From Heloderma charlesbogerti (taxonomy: Eukaryota > Chordata > Lepidosauria > Squamata > Helodermatidae), in the NCBI GenBank assembly GCA_026122225.1, contig JANEZZ010000522.1:1116001-1180000 (forward strand): DNA of 64,000 bases, read 5' to 3'. Every line of letters begins with the position of its first letter. Within the stretch, counting starts at the first letter, position 1. The notes beneath the pieces were generated by a model. The model ran no database searches. It was not told where the DNA came from and saw only the letters and a list, made by a program, of their open reading frames with translations. A program made the position numbers and the translations under genes. Below are positions 44,506 through 56,187 of this stretch, in pieces.

Positions 44506-47384
44506 GCTTTTCATTCCTAAGCAGCAGTAGCATGTGTCCCATCAAGACAAAGCTTGGAAAGGAATACTTGCCTGCTACTTCCTCTTCTTCTGTGGCAAAA
44601 CCTTTCACAGATTATGTATGATTTCCCCACAACCCCATCCAAGGTATCAATTAACTGTAATTACTGAAATGAGTCACTAGATCAATTAATATTCTGAATA
44701 AGTGTGTATGTTGTATTCCTACAGTATGTCTTCTCAAAGTGTCCTTGGAAATTATTTGTTTTGTTTTCCAAAGTTGAAACCCTACACCTCCTTTTCGTAC
44801 TTGCCAAGGTTATAGCATTACATCAGTTTCATCATTACTGCTATCTCCCATGAACTCAGTAACCCTTTGAAATTCCTTGGCTGTTTTCTTCAGGTAATGC
44901 TCTGCCTGGATTGTACTGTTGGACTGTGCCATAAATAGCTACTGCTTTTTTATTGCACCTACTACATGCTGGGATTATATCGTATCATACAGAAACTTAA
45001 AGTAGAAGCAAGGGACTGAGAAGTAAAGAAAGGGTGCTTGTTTACAAAGTGAGGTATTCTTAAATGTTCCTCATTTTATCACCCCCAATAAGTATCACGC
45101 TGTTTAGCAGCAGCGTCATACATTCTCTTTCTATTTTAAGTGGCAGGCAAAAATATCTCTCGTACTTGAGGAATCGCATCAGTTGGGGCTTGCTAGATGT
45201 CTCTTTTTATCTGAACAAGGGATATGCCTTAACCTAAAGTGCTCTTCCTTGCCATTCTGAAAAACAAAACAACAACTAGAAATGATATGCCAAAATCAGA
45301 AAAGCAAAGAAAGAATCTATCTCCTTAAATCAGTTTAGTAGTGAAGAAAAGGATATTCCCCCCGCCACACACACGCACTGGCTGAAAGATATGTATCTGC
45401 TATCACTTCACATGTTCCAGGGTTCAGCCAGGGCACTGAAAAGAGATTACAAGTCTGAACCCTTGTGAGTCCTGGCTATAATTAAGCAGTCTTGTATTCT
45501 GCACATGCTCTTTGTTATTAGTACCTCACAAGTTTCAAAACTGAGTACTGGACGTACACTGGATTGAAAAGAAAACAGGCTCAGATTACCACCCCTATCT
45601 CACCTCAGTGCAATCTCTGCTCAAGTTCCTGAATAAAGGTGAAGCAAAACATGAATTTTCCATTTAAAAAGGTATGCCTTCCCCTACGAATCAGCGGTAC
45701 ATTCAGGGTAGGACTCTGGGGCAGAAGTCCAGGGCCTCACTCAGCAGAATGAACAGGAGGACTCCTAAACACCAGAGGCAGCTCTACTGTTAGACAGACT
45801 GAGACAATCACCTCAGGCAGCAGTTGCCAAGGATCAGTGGTGGCAGTCTCTTGGCTGTTCCTCCTGAACTCACCGGCTGTTCTCCTTTGTTTGAGGACAG
45901 AGCCGTGTATGTCACAGAACCTGTACTGGTCCCCCTAAACTAGTCTGCTGCCTCAGGTCAGGTGTGGTGGAGGACATTGTCTCATCACCAGTGTTGAAGT
46001 AAGATTCAAATGCCAGTCCAGCTGGCTTCTGTATGTGGGATGGAGGGGGACACCATCTTGTCCTTTGTCTCAGGCAGAAAAAATATATTGGGCTGGTCCT
46101 GCCAAAATACAGCAGGGCTAGCTTGCCACAGTTTGAAGTAAGTGACGCAATACACATTACCATATAAAGAGGGGGTTCATAGGGCTATTATGTCCAGAGT
46201 CTAAGATTACTGAAGTGTACCACTGCCAAAAATAAGAAATTATGACCAAAAGGTCATCATCCCAAACTTTCCATAAGGCAAGACTATCTATATGTAACTA
46301 CCACTAGCCTCACCCCAGTCAACAACCCACACCATACAGACAACATGGCCACAAAGAGAAGGACCTAATCAGCATTAAAGCACCAGAACTAGAGACTTGC
46401 AGAGCATCACCAATTTGATCCAAAAGGACAAGTGAGCCCAGTCCTCAGAATGAGCAAATTAAAAGTAAACTACAAATTAGATGCAAGTGCACCTAACACA
46501 GCTGCTTTTTCTAATGAAAAGTAGCTTTGGGAGCAGTTTGCACATTTTAAATTGGGTGGGGTGCTTGATTCTTCCCTTACTGGCCATTTTTCAAATCCCC
46601 ACTCCCAGAATGGAGAAATGTCCTTCAGGGGAAATGTTCAGCACCCCCTACCACCCATGACTTCTCCACTCAAAATGGGTTCCTTCTGAAGCTGTTTTTG
46701 TTCAGAATAAGCACCATTAGGACTGCGTAACACACAGTTTGTTTGTTTGTTATAACTTGTATATCCCATTCCCATCTTTCCATTGAAGAATGCTCACAGC
46801 AGTTCTTGCACATTGATAGTTTTAATTAGGACATAATTTAATTAGGACATATAGGTGAGATTCACTAGATTGTGAGAACATACTTTTTCCAACAAGCATT
46901 CCTAGGCAACTACTCTTGTCTTCTGTATACACTGATATTATATGGTATTTAATTATGACCTTATGCTGTATTGTTTTGTACATTGCTTATACATTTTTAT
47001 TAATGTAAGTGATTCATAAATACTATATAATAATAATCATCATAATAATAATGGTTTATAAAGAAGCTGCATAAAATTTGGAACTCTACAGAGTAAGATG
47101 TTTTGTTTTTGTAAAAGACTTTATGTCAATTAGTTCAGTCACAACAGGTTCAAACTATGGTTTAATATCCTGGTTTGTGAATTAACTCTGTTTTGAATAA
47201 GCCACCATTTCTCACATCCAGATGTAACAGGAAACAATGGTGTGTTCCAAGTTGTAATTGGTAGATGTATAACTCCCACCCGTCTTATGCAATGGAGGAG
47301 GGGAGGGGTGCCTGCAAGCCCAAGGTTCATGGATGCTCATGCTTATAACGGTAACATGGTTTAGCATTACATTAGGGAGCAAAG
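44506..47384. other. Unassigned intergenic sequence
   Basis: The longest stretch here without any recognised element. Few open frames exceed 60 codons. The 45720-46200 part shares short phrases with 39060-39210. (AAT)n runs lie near 47025-47050. It is a candidate for single-copy or conserved non-coding DNA, which I cannot test. Confidence 0.45.
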
Positions 47385-47543
47385 GGCTGGATGTGCCTGA
47401 TCTCGTCTGATCTTGGAAGCTAAGCAGGGTCAGCCCTGGTTAGTACTTGGATGGGAGACTGCCTGGGAATCAGGCTTCCTGCATTGAGCAGGGGGTTGGA
47501 CTTGTTGGTCTTGTAGGCCCTTTCCAACCCTATGATTTATTGG
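47385..47543 (+). mobile_element. 5S-rRNA-derived SINE with CR1-type 3' end
   Basis: Bases 47397-47470 match the inside of 5S rRNA: CTGATCTCGTCTGATCTTGG, AAGCTAAGCAGGGTCAGCCC and TTAGTACTTGGATGGGAGAC. These cover the internal promoter boxes. The 3' half switches to a CR1 end: GAGCAGGGGGTTGGACTTGT and AGGCCCTTTCCAACCCTATG. That layout suits a SINE moved by CR1 machinery. It is not a functional 5S gene, as the 5' 25 bases and the 3' end are missing. Confidence 0.8.
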
Positions 47544-47552
47544 CTTATTGGC

Positions 47553-48413
47553 TAGGGATGTCAGAGAATTCTGCCACGGATCTCGGTGAGGCCGAATGCC
47601 AGTGCATTCGGCCCCCCAAAATCCATGGTGGAATGAAGCCCCCCCGCCCCCACCCTGTGAATGGCGCGCGAAACGGGACACCTACCTGCTGCCATTCGCG
47701 CTGACTTGCGAATGGTGGCCGTGTCCGTGTCCGCGTCCGCCATTCGCTTCATCACTATAGCCGTGATAGGCTACATAAATACTTATGTAGCCTATCACAG
47801 CTAACGCAGGGGTGCCATTTGTGTCCCTGTGAAAGCCGTGATAGGCTGCGTAAGTATTTATGTAGCCTATCACGGCAAAAAAAGGGGAACCCAAATGGCG
47901 GCGGCTACGGCGGCCGCCATTTGCATTCCCTGTTTTTTTTTGGCCGTGAGAGGCTATGTAAATATTTACGTAGGCTATTACGGCAAAAGAGAGGGGCGCA
48001 AATGGCATAGTGGCCACCATTTATGCCCATCTCTTTTGCTGTAATAGGCTACGTAAATATTTACGTAGCCTATCACGGCCAAAAAAAAAGGGAATGCAAA
48101 TGGCGGCTGCTGTAGCTGCTGCCATTTGCGTTCACTGTTTTGTTTTGTTTTTTGCCGTGATAGGCTACGTAAATATTAGCCTATCACGGCAAAATACAGG
48201 GACACAAATGGCGGTGGCTACGGCTGCCGCCATTTGCGTCCCTGCAGGCTGCCCAGCAGCTGGATGTCTGGCTGCGGGCGGCCCTGGCCGGTGGCTCCGC
48301 GGAATTGCTGCAGAGCGGAGCCGGCCAGAGAGAATTTTGTGGGGAGGGACGGAGTGCCTCCCCCCCCACGAATGTCACCCTTCGAAAAGGTAAGTGACTT
48401 TCGTACCTCCCTA
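47553..48413 (+). mobile_element. E5, palindrome-array hAT-like element
   Basis: An 861-bp element with ends TAGGGATGTCAGAGAATTC and TTTCGTACCTCCCTA. A perfect 8-bp target duplication TTATTGGC is at 47545-47552 and 48414-48421. It holds five hairpins on the GATAGGCTACGTAAAT arm (47760-47799, 47836-47875, 47943-47983, 48040-48079, 48154-48190), alternating with GC hairpins on CAAATGGCGGC (near 47893-47930, 48085-48133, 48198-48243). Outward donors are GTAGGT (minus) at 47680-47685 and GTAAGT (plus) at 48390-48395. There is no transposase. Confidence 0.92.
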
Positions 48414-48421
48414 TTATTGGC

Positions 48422-50007
48422 ACTGGGCCATAGAGGAGAAATCAGAAGGAAAAGATGGGAAGTCAATTGAGAAACAGGTCAATATATAATGCAGCACTAA
48501 AGAAGGCCTAGATAGGGAATGGTGGAAGAACTGGGAGAGAAGGATCAGCTAAAGGGAAGTCTGATTTAAAAGTGATTTAGCCTTTTAAAATGTTTCCAAA
48601 TAAACAAATCGAAGGGTGGGGGGTTACAAATGCTCTTATAGCTATGTTTCATGAGTCATGGGGCAGAACTACACATGATCATATGTTCTCAAACCCGTGT
48701 TTGCCAAAACAGTAGGAATGCAGGGGCAGAAAGCTGCAGGGAAGGAGGGCAGGGAGATGTGCTTAACCCCATCCTGTGCTCACAGCCTTAGTCCTTTCCC
48801 ATGGCAGGCTTACATCTGGTTTTGGAGTACATCTGGGGAAGAAAAGCTTTTTGTTTTAAATGGGAATTTCCAGTGGAAAATCAGCAGACACTGAAAGGGT
48901 CATGTACCCCCTCCCATCCACTGATTCTCCCGTGTAGCGCCTCCCCTTGCATTAAGTTGTAAAGGAAACAGGGTTATTTTCTTTTAGGAAATGTAGTTCT
49001 ACCCTTAGAGGCAGGATTCTAACATCAATTTTAACATGCCTTCACAATTTTCAGCCTCCAAATATGATGGTTCTATTATCTCCCACCATAGGCCTTCTTT
49101 TCTTTTCTTTTTTCTTTTCTCTTTTGCATTAATATGCACTTCTTTTTTTCAGTCTTCCCTTTCCCCCATTTTTCTGACCTTTATTCTTTGCCTGTGTGCC
49201 TCCTCTTAGTAACTGCCTGACATCCTCAGGGAGGTTTGTCTCACACTTTGCAAGCCATGGTTTTACTGTAATTACTTGGATAAATAATGGATCCAAATTT
49301 TATTTGTAACATCTGGGGGGAACATGAGGGATTGTTCTGAGTCCATTTCTTTTATTTGTTCCATTTCATGAGGCCCATTAGCCAGAACATCATACATTAG
49401 CATGTTCCTCTTTGCTGTTTTTTTTTTTTTTAATGAGCTCCAACTGTCACTTAAATTTTACCCCAAATAATTCCAAGTATATTCTGTTCTCCAGGAAAGC
49501 AGCTGTGTGTAGCTACAAAAGCAAATTTTAATAAAAGTTGTTTAGAAAGCGTTGATGAGCTTATAGTCAAACATCATGGGAAACTGGAGGAGAGTAAACG
49601 GCTCCTCACCAGGGATAGGAAAAAGCCCTTTTCTATAGGAATTAAAAAGGGGCAATTTGGTTAATTGTAAAATTATGGTACATGAATGGTTTAAATGAAA
49701 AACAAATGTTAACAGGGAATTCAGAATTGTGCAGATCCTTCCCCAAATATTCTCTAATTTTGATATTTGCTGTGAAAGTAGCAAATTCAAGACAAACAAA
49801 AAAAGATGTACCTTGCTGCACATTTGCATTGTTTCTTTGCTGTTCTTTTGCTGTCCTGGCTGCTGCTGTTTTTTGGCACTAGCCCTTTTCTTCTTCTTTG
49901 CCCTTACAGTCCTTGGCCAAAATGCTATACTCCAACATGAAACAGGTCTCATATTAGAGGGCTCCATTACTTTTAGGCACTGAAAACATTATGGTTTTCT
50001 GGATCTT
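48422..50007. other. Unassigned intergenic sequence
   Basis: A pyrimidine tract (CTTTTCTTTTCTTTTTTC) lies at about 49098-49125 and a T run near 49420. No gene is supported. Confidence 0.45.
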
Positions 50008-50310
50008 TTGGGTATTTATTTCTTAAATTTATATCCCACCTTTCCACCAAAAATGGTGCTCAAGGTGGCTAACCATAGTAAAATTCCGATTAGAAACAAA
50101 ATCTTAATTATAACATAAAAACAAATAAATTAAAATCACTATTAAAAACAACAATAAAATAGACAGCACCCAACCATTTAAACACCCCTTCAGCAGCAGA
50201 CTAGCTTGTATGCTGAAGGCCAGCTGCTGCTTGAGTAAAAACATCTTTGCCTCCCAGTAAAAGGACAACAGAGAAGGAAGCCTTGGGGCAGCCACTGAGA
50301 AGGCCCTCTC
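50008..50310 (-). mobile_element. CR1/L2-group LINE 3' end, left part (split by E6)
   Basis: ATTTATTTCTTAAATTTATA and TCCCACCTTTCCACC form the 3' end in reverse. The minus-strand frame shows FSSIPERAFSVAAP (E6 junction at its start). It resumes at 50790. Confidence 0.75.
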
Positions 50311-50789
50311 TGGGATGCTAGAGAATTCCACCATGGATCCCAGGGGGGCTGAATTCCAGTGAATTCAGCCCCCCGGAATACATGGTGGAACGGAGCCCCC
50401 CGCCCCATCACCCTGCGAAACGGAGCCTACCTGGCTCCGGAGGCCAGGTAAGATACGTAAATATTTACATAGCCTATCATGGGCCATGATAGGATACGTA
50501 AATATATATGTAGCCTATCATGGGCCGGCGTAGGGACGCAAATGGCGTCCCCTACGCAGGACGCCATTTGCGTCCACAGCAGCCCGGCAGTGGCTGGAGG
50601 CCCCGCTGTAGGTTGGCCCGGCTGGCAGCTCCGCGGCCTGGCTGCAGAGCGGAGCTGGCTGGGCAGGATTCTGGAGGGGAGGAATGGATCACCTCCCCCC
50701 CGTCGAGGATTCCGGGGGGAGGAACGGATCGCCTCCCCCCACCCACGGAACCCAGCGGAGCCAGGTAAGCCAGGTTTCGTACACCCCTA
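50311..50789 (+). mobile_element. E6, short palindrome-array hAT-like element
   Basis: 479 bp. The left end TGGGATGCTAGAGAATTCC is a worn TAGGGATGTCAGAGAATTC; the right end is TTTCGTACACCCCTA. The GAATTCCAGTGAATTC hairpin replaces the CGAATGC hairpin. Hairpins lie near 50452-50483, 50484-50524 and, on GGGACGCAAATGGCGTCC, 50532-50575. Outward donors are GTAGGC (minus) at 50425-50430 and GTAAGC (plus) at 50765-50770. LINE sequence lies on both sides, but I see no 8-bp duplication. Confidence 0.8.
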
Positions 50790-50850
50790 CTTGCGGCCCC
50801 ACCAAACGTGCCTCTAATCGCAAAGGGACTGGGGTAAGTGTTTCCCCAAA
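50790..50850 (-). mobile_element. LINE continuation beyond E6
   Basis: GCGGCCCCACCAAACGTGCC followed by TCTAATCGCAAAGGGACTGG continues the reverse-oriented LINE from 50310. The 5' limit is uncertain. Confidence 0.5.
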
Positions 50851-51014
50851 GTCCCTCCCCATACAAACTTCCTTTGGTTTGAAGAAAGCTGCCACACTAG
50901 CCGTTCCATCTGGAATAGGCATTACTTCACTTATTTGCTCAGCTTCTATGGAAAATATACTGTAGCACTACATTAAGTGCTGTATAGAACTACCATTTTT
51001 ATCCCTCTTCAAAC

Positions 51015-51485
51015 TAGGGATTGGAGACAATTTTGTTTCAGTTCATTTTTGATGAGAATTTCCCAAAATGTGCAAATTCCTTCATATTTGGGATGGAAAG
51101 AACTTGAGATTTAAAAACATTCAGAAGGGGGAGAAATTATAACTAGCCCCAATTCTTTGAGTGTTTAGCTCTCCAAAGTCTGGGTTTGCATTCAGTCATG
51201 CTCATGGCACTGAATTAGGCTTACCACCTCAGTTTTTTAACAGGGGGCCCTCATCTTTAACAGTTATGTGGAACAGGCAGATACAACATGGTCCTCTCCA
51301 TGCTGGGAATAGCTGTACGGATTGAATTTGGCCAGTGCAGGTGGGTGAGGATTTTGCCTCAGGTTGTCTGCGATAAGAATTTACCAGAATGTGCAAATAT
51401 ATTCATAAACAGGAGGGGAAGAACTTGAGATTTCAAACATTAGAAGGCAGGAGAAAGTGGAAACTGGCAGATTCATCCATCCCTA
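51015..51485. mobile_element. hAT-like MITE with GAACTTGAGATTT units
   Basis: The ends are TAGGGATTGGAGACAA and GATTCATCCATCCCTA. A perfect 8-bp target duplication CTTCAAAC lies at 51007-51014 and 51486-51493. GAACTTGAGATTT occurs twice (51110 and 51421), and AAxxTGCAAAT phrases flank each. A relative, split by a SINE, lies at 54715-55170. Confidence 0.85.
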
Positions 51486-51528
51486 CTTCAAACTGATTGA
51501 GGAAAAGAAGAAAAGAAAGACATAGGAC

Positions 51529-51952
51529 TAGGGATGTCGGGGAAATCTGCAACGGAACAAAATGAGTTCAGATTTTTATGAATCCGGCTCGTGGATTCTG
51601 CAGTGGACCGGCTTTTCCCCTGTAGGCTGGATTCCATGGACTTGTGAACCAGTTTTCTAGCTTTCTCAAATGTTGCATAAGTTTCATGATAGAAAAACAT
51701 GCAAAATAGCAAAACCTGGCCAAAAGTGCAGATTTCCCCTATAGCCTAAAGTGTGAAAATGCACATTTTGGAGGAATTTGCCCATTTTCACACATGCGAA
51801 ATTGTGCAGATGTGCATTTGTGCAAATGCGAATTTGTGCAAATTATGAAATAAAAAATCCAATTCTGGTGATGGGCAGATGACAGAACAGAAGGTACCTG
51901 ACAATCCATAAAACACAGATGGAACGAATTTTACACAATCCGTACATTTCTG
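51529..51952 (+). mobile_element. hAT-like MITE (GCAACGGAAC family)
   Basis: The left end is TAGGGATGTCGGGGAAATC and the right end is AATCCGTACATTTCTG. The octamers CATAGGAC (51521-51528) and TATAGAAC (51953-51960) match at 6 of 8. The interior matches 38058-38517 closely, including GTGGATTCTGCAGTGGACC and AATTTTACACAATCCGTAC. Confidence 0.75.
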
Positions 51953-51979
51953 TATAGAACCTGATGCAGAAGGAACATC

Positions 51980-52112
51980 TTCTCTAACCTGGTACCCTTC
52001 AGAAGTGTTGGACCTCAACCCTCATCATCCCCAACCAACATGGCCAATAGTCAGGAGTGCTGGGAGTTGTTATCCAGAACATCTGGAGGGCACCAGGTTG
52101 GAGAAGGCGAGT
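51980..52112. repeat. Dispersed inverted repeat copy
   Basis: The left arm is TCTCTAACCTGGTACCCTTC. The core TGTTGGACCTCAACCCTCAT is paired with GGGAGTTGTTATCCAGAACA. The right arm is GGGCACCAGGTTGGAGAAGG. Confidence 0.7.
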
Positions 52113-53734
52113 GTAGGAAGTAAGGGATGTCTAGTGCCCCATCACTGTGATGTGATTTGAGCTGAAGTGTGAATGATGGGGAAAGAGCCCAACAGATAAC
52201 ATCAACAGGCAGAGTGTGGTGTGGAGCATAAGTGAATAAGTAATAGAAGCCACATATGCTTGGTGTTGGAGCTCACTGTAGGATATGGAATGGAGTGACT
52301 GAGCCAAGAATGCCGCAAGGGTTGGCTGACTGGTATGACTGTAAGTATGGGGAATATGTATGTCTGAGAAAGATGATCACCACAACATGAGAGATCCAGG
52401 ATTAGATATTTCACCAGACTCTAATGTTTCCCAATTTAGTGTGCCTAAATGCTAACAATGGATCTATACACAGTAATGAATGTTCAGGACAACATCTAGG
52501 TGCTTGCTGTCTTCATGCTCTGCTACTTTTATTTATCACTGAGCAACAGAGCAAAAATTTGACAGCTGTTATTGCATGGAAAACTACACACAAGAGCAGC
52601 AGCACAGATGTGCACGATCAGCTACCAAACTTTTGCTCTGAAAGGCAAACATTTGCAAAGCAAAATTATCTCATTAAACTCTTCCTTGGCAAATGTGTGT
52701 GTGTGTGCTTAAAGTTAAGTGCAACCACTGATCCATAATCACGGGCTTTCCTACTTGTCCAGCACTTCTGCCTCTACTCGCATCTCATGCGATTGCTGCT
52801 GTTTACAGCAATCAATCGCAGTGGCACTGAGAGGCCACAGACAAGAGGAGGGCCCCACTGTACAGTCACTGCACAAACATGGCTAGAGCTCTCATTGTTG
52901 TATCAGCTTCAGAATATGGCTCCATTCCCTTGTCCTTGGGCTACCCATGTTTGGCTCTTGTCCAAAGCTTATTCCAGTTTACTCGTTGTGAGCTGCTGCA
53001 TGAAAATGTGTGCTTAGGAACTGTAAATGGATCAACTAAGAGCTTATAAATAAATCCCATTAAGAAAACATCTCATGGATCCCTTATTCTGGCATCACAG
53101 ATGAGCCCAGGTTCAGGGAGATCAAAAGGCACCACCTGGGCCATGTAGAAGCGGTAATATTACCATGACCTGTTCAGTGTCTTTGGAAGGGCATATTTCT
53201 TAAAAATGGAGGAACAAAGAAAGGTTGGGGGGAAATTCTTTTGGGCTTTCCAAGAGGGCTTTGATAAAGAGTCCCTCACAAGCACTTTTTAAAGAAATGC
53301 TGTAATCCCAGGGTGAGAGGCAAATCCCTCTCATGGATTTAAAAGAGCTCAGGGCAGGAGGTGGGGGAGGAATGAGGAGGAATAAATGTTTCTGTGACAA
53401 AAAGTAAATTCCAAATGCAGCAGAAACAACAAAAATAAGATTTGCAGGGGGCTTTTTCTTTTCAGAAACAGCAAAGGCAAGAGGGCTTTTGGCAGCCCAC
53501 ATGCACATTGAAAAATATCAGACCAAAGTCTTCTCATTAGCTGTCTTTCTCCTTAGTCCTGGTCAGATGACCAAATCTGTGGCTATGAATGTATACAGGA
53601 GGGAGGGGATGTATGGAGGGCCCTGCCTTCAACCTCCACATCTTTGTCGGAAGGCTATTGGGCAATTTAAAAGTACAGTAAGTAACTAAATAAATATTTT
53701 TGTTTAGAACTCTGCCTTCAAATGGCAGTCACAT
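52113..53734. other. Unassigned intergenic sequence
   Basis: No gene. A short (TG)n lies at 52695-52708. The open frames here are short and carry no family motif. Confidence 0.4.
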
Positions 53735-53970
53735 GGGCCCTGAAATTGTGCAAATTAAGCAAATTGCGGCCATAATTTGTGTAATTTGCTCAAATTGCTT
53801 TCCATGCAATTTTTTAAATACTGAAAATCCACATTGTGGCTCAACTCAATGCAGATCAAGCTGGGCCAGCTCATGGGAAAGTGAGCCGAAGTCCAGGTGG
53901 CCAAGCTCATGCAAGCTCGGCAAGCTTCACCTCATCCTGGATGGATTCTTCTGACATCCCTGCATTCTCA
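53735..53970 (+). mobile_element. hAT-like MITE fragment, CAAATTGC family, right half
   Basis: GCAAATTAAGCAAATTGCGG at 53754 is the family signature. It ends GATTCTTCTGACATCCCTG. It matches 54440-54709 through GTGAGCCGAAGTCCAGG versus GTGAGCTGAAGTCTGGAGG. Confidence 0.55.
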
Positions 53971-53974
53971 GTAG

Positions 53975-54346
53975 AGACGTCTGTCACCAGGAAAGCCATG
54001 GATTTCCATGGAATCTGACCCATGGATTCCGCAGTGGACCAGCTTTTCATTTATTGGATGAATTGAATTTATTATTCAGCTTTCCTGAATTTTGCACAAA
54101 TTTTGTCATAGCAAAATACATAAAAAAATTAAAAATGGCCAAAAATGTGCATTTCCTCCATGGGATAAAGCACAAAAATGCGTATTTGGGGGGAAATTCG
54201 CACATTTTCGCATGTACAAATTTGTGCAAATGCTAATTTGCACAAAATCAGAAACAAAAAATCCAATTCTGGCAACGGGCAGACAATGGAACAAAAGGTG
54301 CCTGAAAATCTGTGAAACACAGATGGAATGGATTTTACGCAATCCG
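53975..54346 (+). mobile_element. hAT-like MITE (GCAACGGAAC family), third copy
   Basis: It carries CATGGATTCCGCAGTGGACC, AATTTTGTCATAGCAAAATA, CGCACATTTTCGCATG and TTTTACGCAATCCGTACATC, as in the copies at 38058 and 51529. The left end is eroded. It sits between two halves of the CAAATTGC family and may be inserted there. Confidence 0.6.
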
Positions 54347-54349
54347 TAC

Positions 54350-54709
54350 ATCCATATCCCCAACTTGGCTTGCATTTACAAGCTGAACCTGGGGTTTGTT
54401 CCCCAAATCCGGGAACCTTTTTGGTTGGGGTGGGGGTTCTGCATAAAACAACAATTTGCACAAATTGCTGCTACAATTTGCACAAATTACTGCCACAATT
54501 TGTATAATTTGCAGAAGTTGCAGCTGTAATTTGCACTAATTGCTTTACACAACTTTTTTTTTTTAAAAGCCTGGAAATCCATGAGCTGCCCCGACTTAAT
54601 GCAGATGGAGTCGGGACACCTCGTAGGAAAGTGAGCTGAAGTCTGGAGGGCCAAGCTGACTAAAGCTTGACAAGCTTCACACCCTTAACGGATTCCTCCA
54701 ACATCCCTA
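54350..54709 (+). mobile_element. hAT-like MITE, CAAATTGC family
   Basis: Repeated ACAATTTGCACAAATTGCTG-type units lie at 54449-54545. The right end is TCCTCCAACATCCCTA, as in 1113-1530. The left end is uncertain. Confidence 0.55.
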
Positions 54710-54714
54710 ATTCT

Positions 54715-54924
54715 CAACCATGCTTTGTGGTGCTGAATTAGGGTTGCCACCTCTTTTCTTTCTGACAGGCTACTCATCTTCACAGCTACACTGGCAAGCA
54801 GATTCAGCATAGTTCTCTCCATGCTGGGAATAGCTTTCTCAATTGAATTTGGATTGTGCTGATGGGTGAAAATTCTGTTAGGCTCATTTTTTATAAGAAC
54901 TTACCAAATCCACAAATTTCTTCA
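54715..54924. mobile_element. Relative of the 51015 MITE, left part (split by a SINE)
   Basis: GTGCTGAATTAGGGTTGCCA, ATGCTGGGAATAGCTTTCTC and AATTGAATTTGG match 51200-51335. The text resumes at 55111 with GGATGGAAAGAATTTGAGAT. Confidence 0.6.
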
Positions 54925-55110
54925 GGGAGGGGCTGTAGCTCAGTGGTAGAGCTCATGCTTTGCATGCAGAAGATCCTGGAGATGTTCCCCAGCATCTCCA
55001 GGTAGGGCAGGAAAAATCTCTTGCCTGAAACCCTGGAGAGCCGCTGCCAGTCAGTATTGACAATAGTGGACTTAGATGGACTCAGTATGAGGCAACTTCC
55101 TATGTTCTTA
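54925..55110 (+). mobile_element. tRNA-derived SINE, full-length type
   Basis: The head has a pol III box A, GCTGTAGCTCAGTGGTAGAG, and a worn box B near 54975. Then follow GCATCTCCAGGTAGGGC, GAGAGCCGCTGCCAGTCAGT and TAGATGGACTCAGTATGAGG, ending TTCCTATGTTCTTA. The same family occurs at 11433/12474. It is inserted in a MITE. Confidence 0.85.
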
Positions 55111-55170
55111 AACAGGATGGAAAGAATTTGAGATTTTAAAAAATCAAATGTGGGAGAAAGCATTTGTCCA
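55111..55170. mobile_element. Relative of the 51015 MITE, right part
   Basis: GGATGGAAAGAATTTGAGAT followed by a GGGAGAAAGCATTTGTCC end, matching 51094-51140 and 51450-51480. The terminal bases are eroded. Confidence 0.5.
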
Positions 55171-55732
55171 TGCCTTCTCCCAGCAGTGTGTTCCAACACT
55201 CCAGTGTGTTCCAGCACAGTTTCTGCCTATCATTTAAAAGCCCATCTCCATTTCTTTTCATGCCTATATTTACTTTATCATTTTGTTCTATCGGGATATT
55301 TTTTAGCATCCCCTCGCACTCCCAGAAGCCATAAACTGACCCACTTCTTTCTTGACTCCTTTCCCCACCCCATCAAGTCAGGAATAAAATATGCTAGGCA
55401 GAATGCTATAAAATGTTTCCATTTCCGATCCCAGTGCATTAGAAGCTGGCTGGGCTGACTGAAATGCCTCCCTTTCCTCTCATTTCATTAATAAATGCCC
55501 TTTCAGACAATGTGATTTCTTAATCCAGTCAATGAATCAGGATCCTGACATCCTTGGGCTTATTTTGTAGAGAAAAGAACAATTTTATACACTGTGGCAA
55601 TAAAAAACGTTCCTTCTAGTGAGCACATCTATTATGTTTATTTCCTTTGCTTCTCATCTGTCCTCCAAGCTACACACAACTGCACATATGAGATTATCAC
55701 ATTTTATTCTAATGCTAACCCTCTGACCTCTG
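55171..55732. other. Unassigned intergenic sequence
   Basis: No gene or repeat is recognised. Confidence 0.4.
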
Positions 55733-56187
55733 CTTCATTGACTACGCTAAAGCCTTTGATTGTGTGGATCACTGTGTATGGCTGTGAGAGCTGGACTATA
55801 AGGAAGGCTGAGCGCCGAAGAATTGATGCTTTCGAACTGTGGTGCTGGGGAAGACTCTTACGAGTCCCCTGGACTGCAAGGAGGTCAAATCAGTCAATCC
55901 TAAAGGAAATCAACCCTGAGTGCTCATTGGAATGACAGATACTGAAGCTGAAATATTTTGGCCACCTAATGCGAAGAGAAAACTCTCTGGAAAAGACCCT
56001 GATGCTGGGAAAGACTGAAAGCAAAAGGAGAAGGGGACGGCAGAGGATGAGATGGCTAGATAGCATCACCAATGCAATGAATATGAACTTGAGCACGCTC
56101 CGGGAGAGAGCGCAGGACAGGAAGGCCTGGCGTGCTATGGTCCATGGGGTCACGAAGAGTCGGACACGACTGAACAACAACAAAACC
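55733..56187 (+). mobile_element. BovB (RTE-clade) LINE 3' end with internal deletion
   Basis: It begins in the reverse transcriptase with FIDYAKAFDCVDH (motif A, 55733-55771) and jumps straight to VYGCESWTIRKAERRRIDAF, so the RT middle including the YADD block is deleted. It continues with LKLKYFGHLMRRENSLEK, RRGRQRMRWLDSI and RKAWRAMVHGVTKSRT, the conserved BovB C-terminus, and ends in the AACAACAACAA tail. One in-frame TGA lies near 55934. Abundant native BovB copies support a squamate source. Confidence 0.93.

Noticed and set aside
47397..47470. Functional 5S rRNA gene
   Set aside because: It lacks both ends of 5S and is fused to a CR1 tail, so it is a SINE.
47760..48243. CRISPR-like regularly spaced repeats in E5 (and E4)
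   Set aside because: The repeats are palindromic transposon hairpins with variable spacing, not direct repeats with unique spacers, and the genome is vertebrate.
54925..54998. Functional tRNA gene
   Set aside because: Box A is clear, but the rest does not fold as a tRNA and continues into a SINE body.
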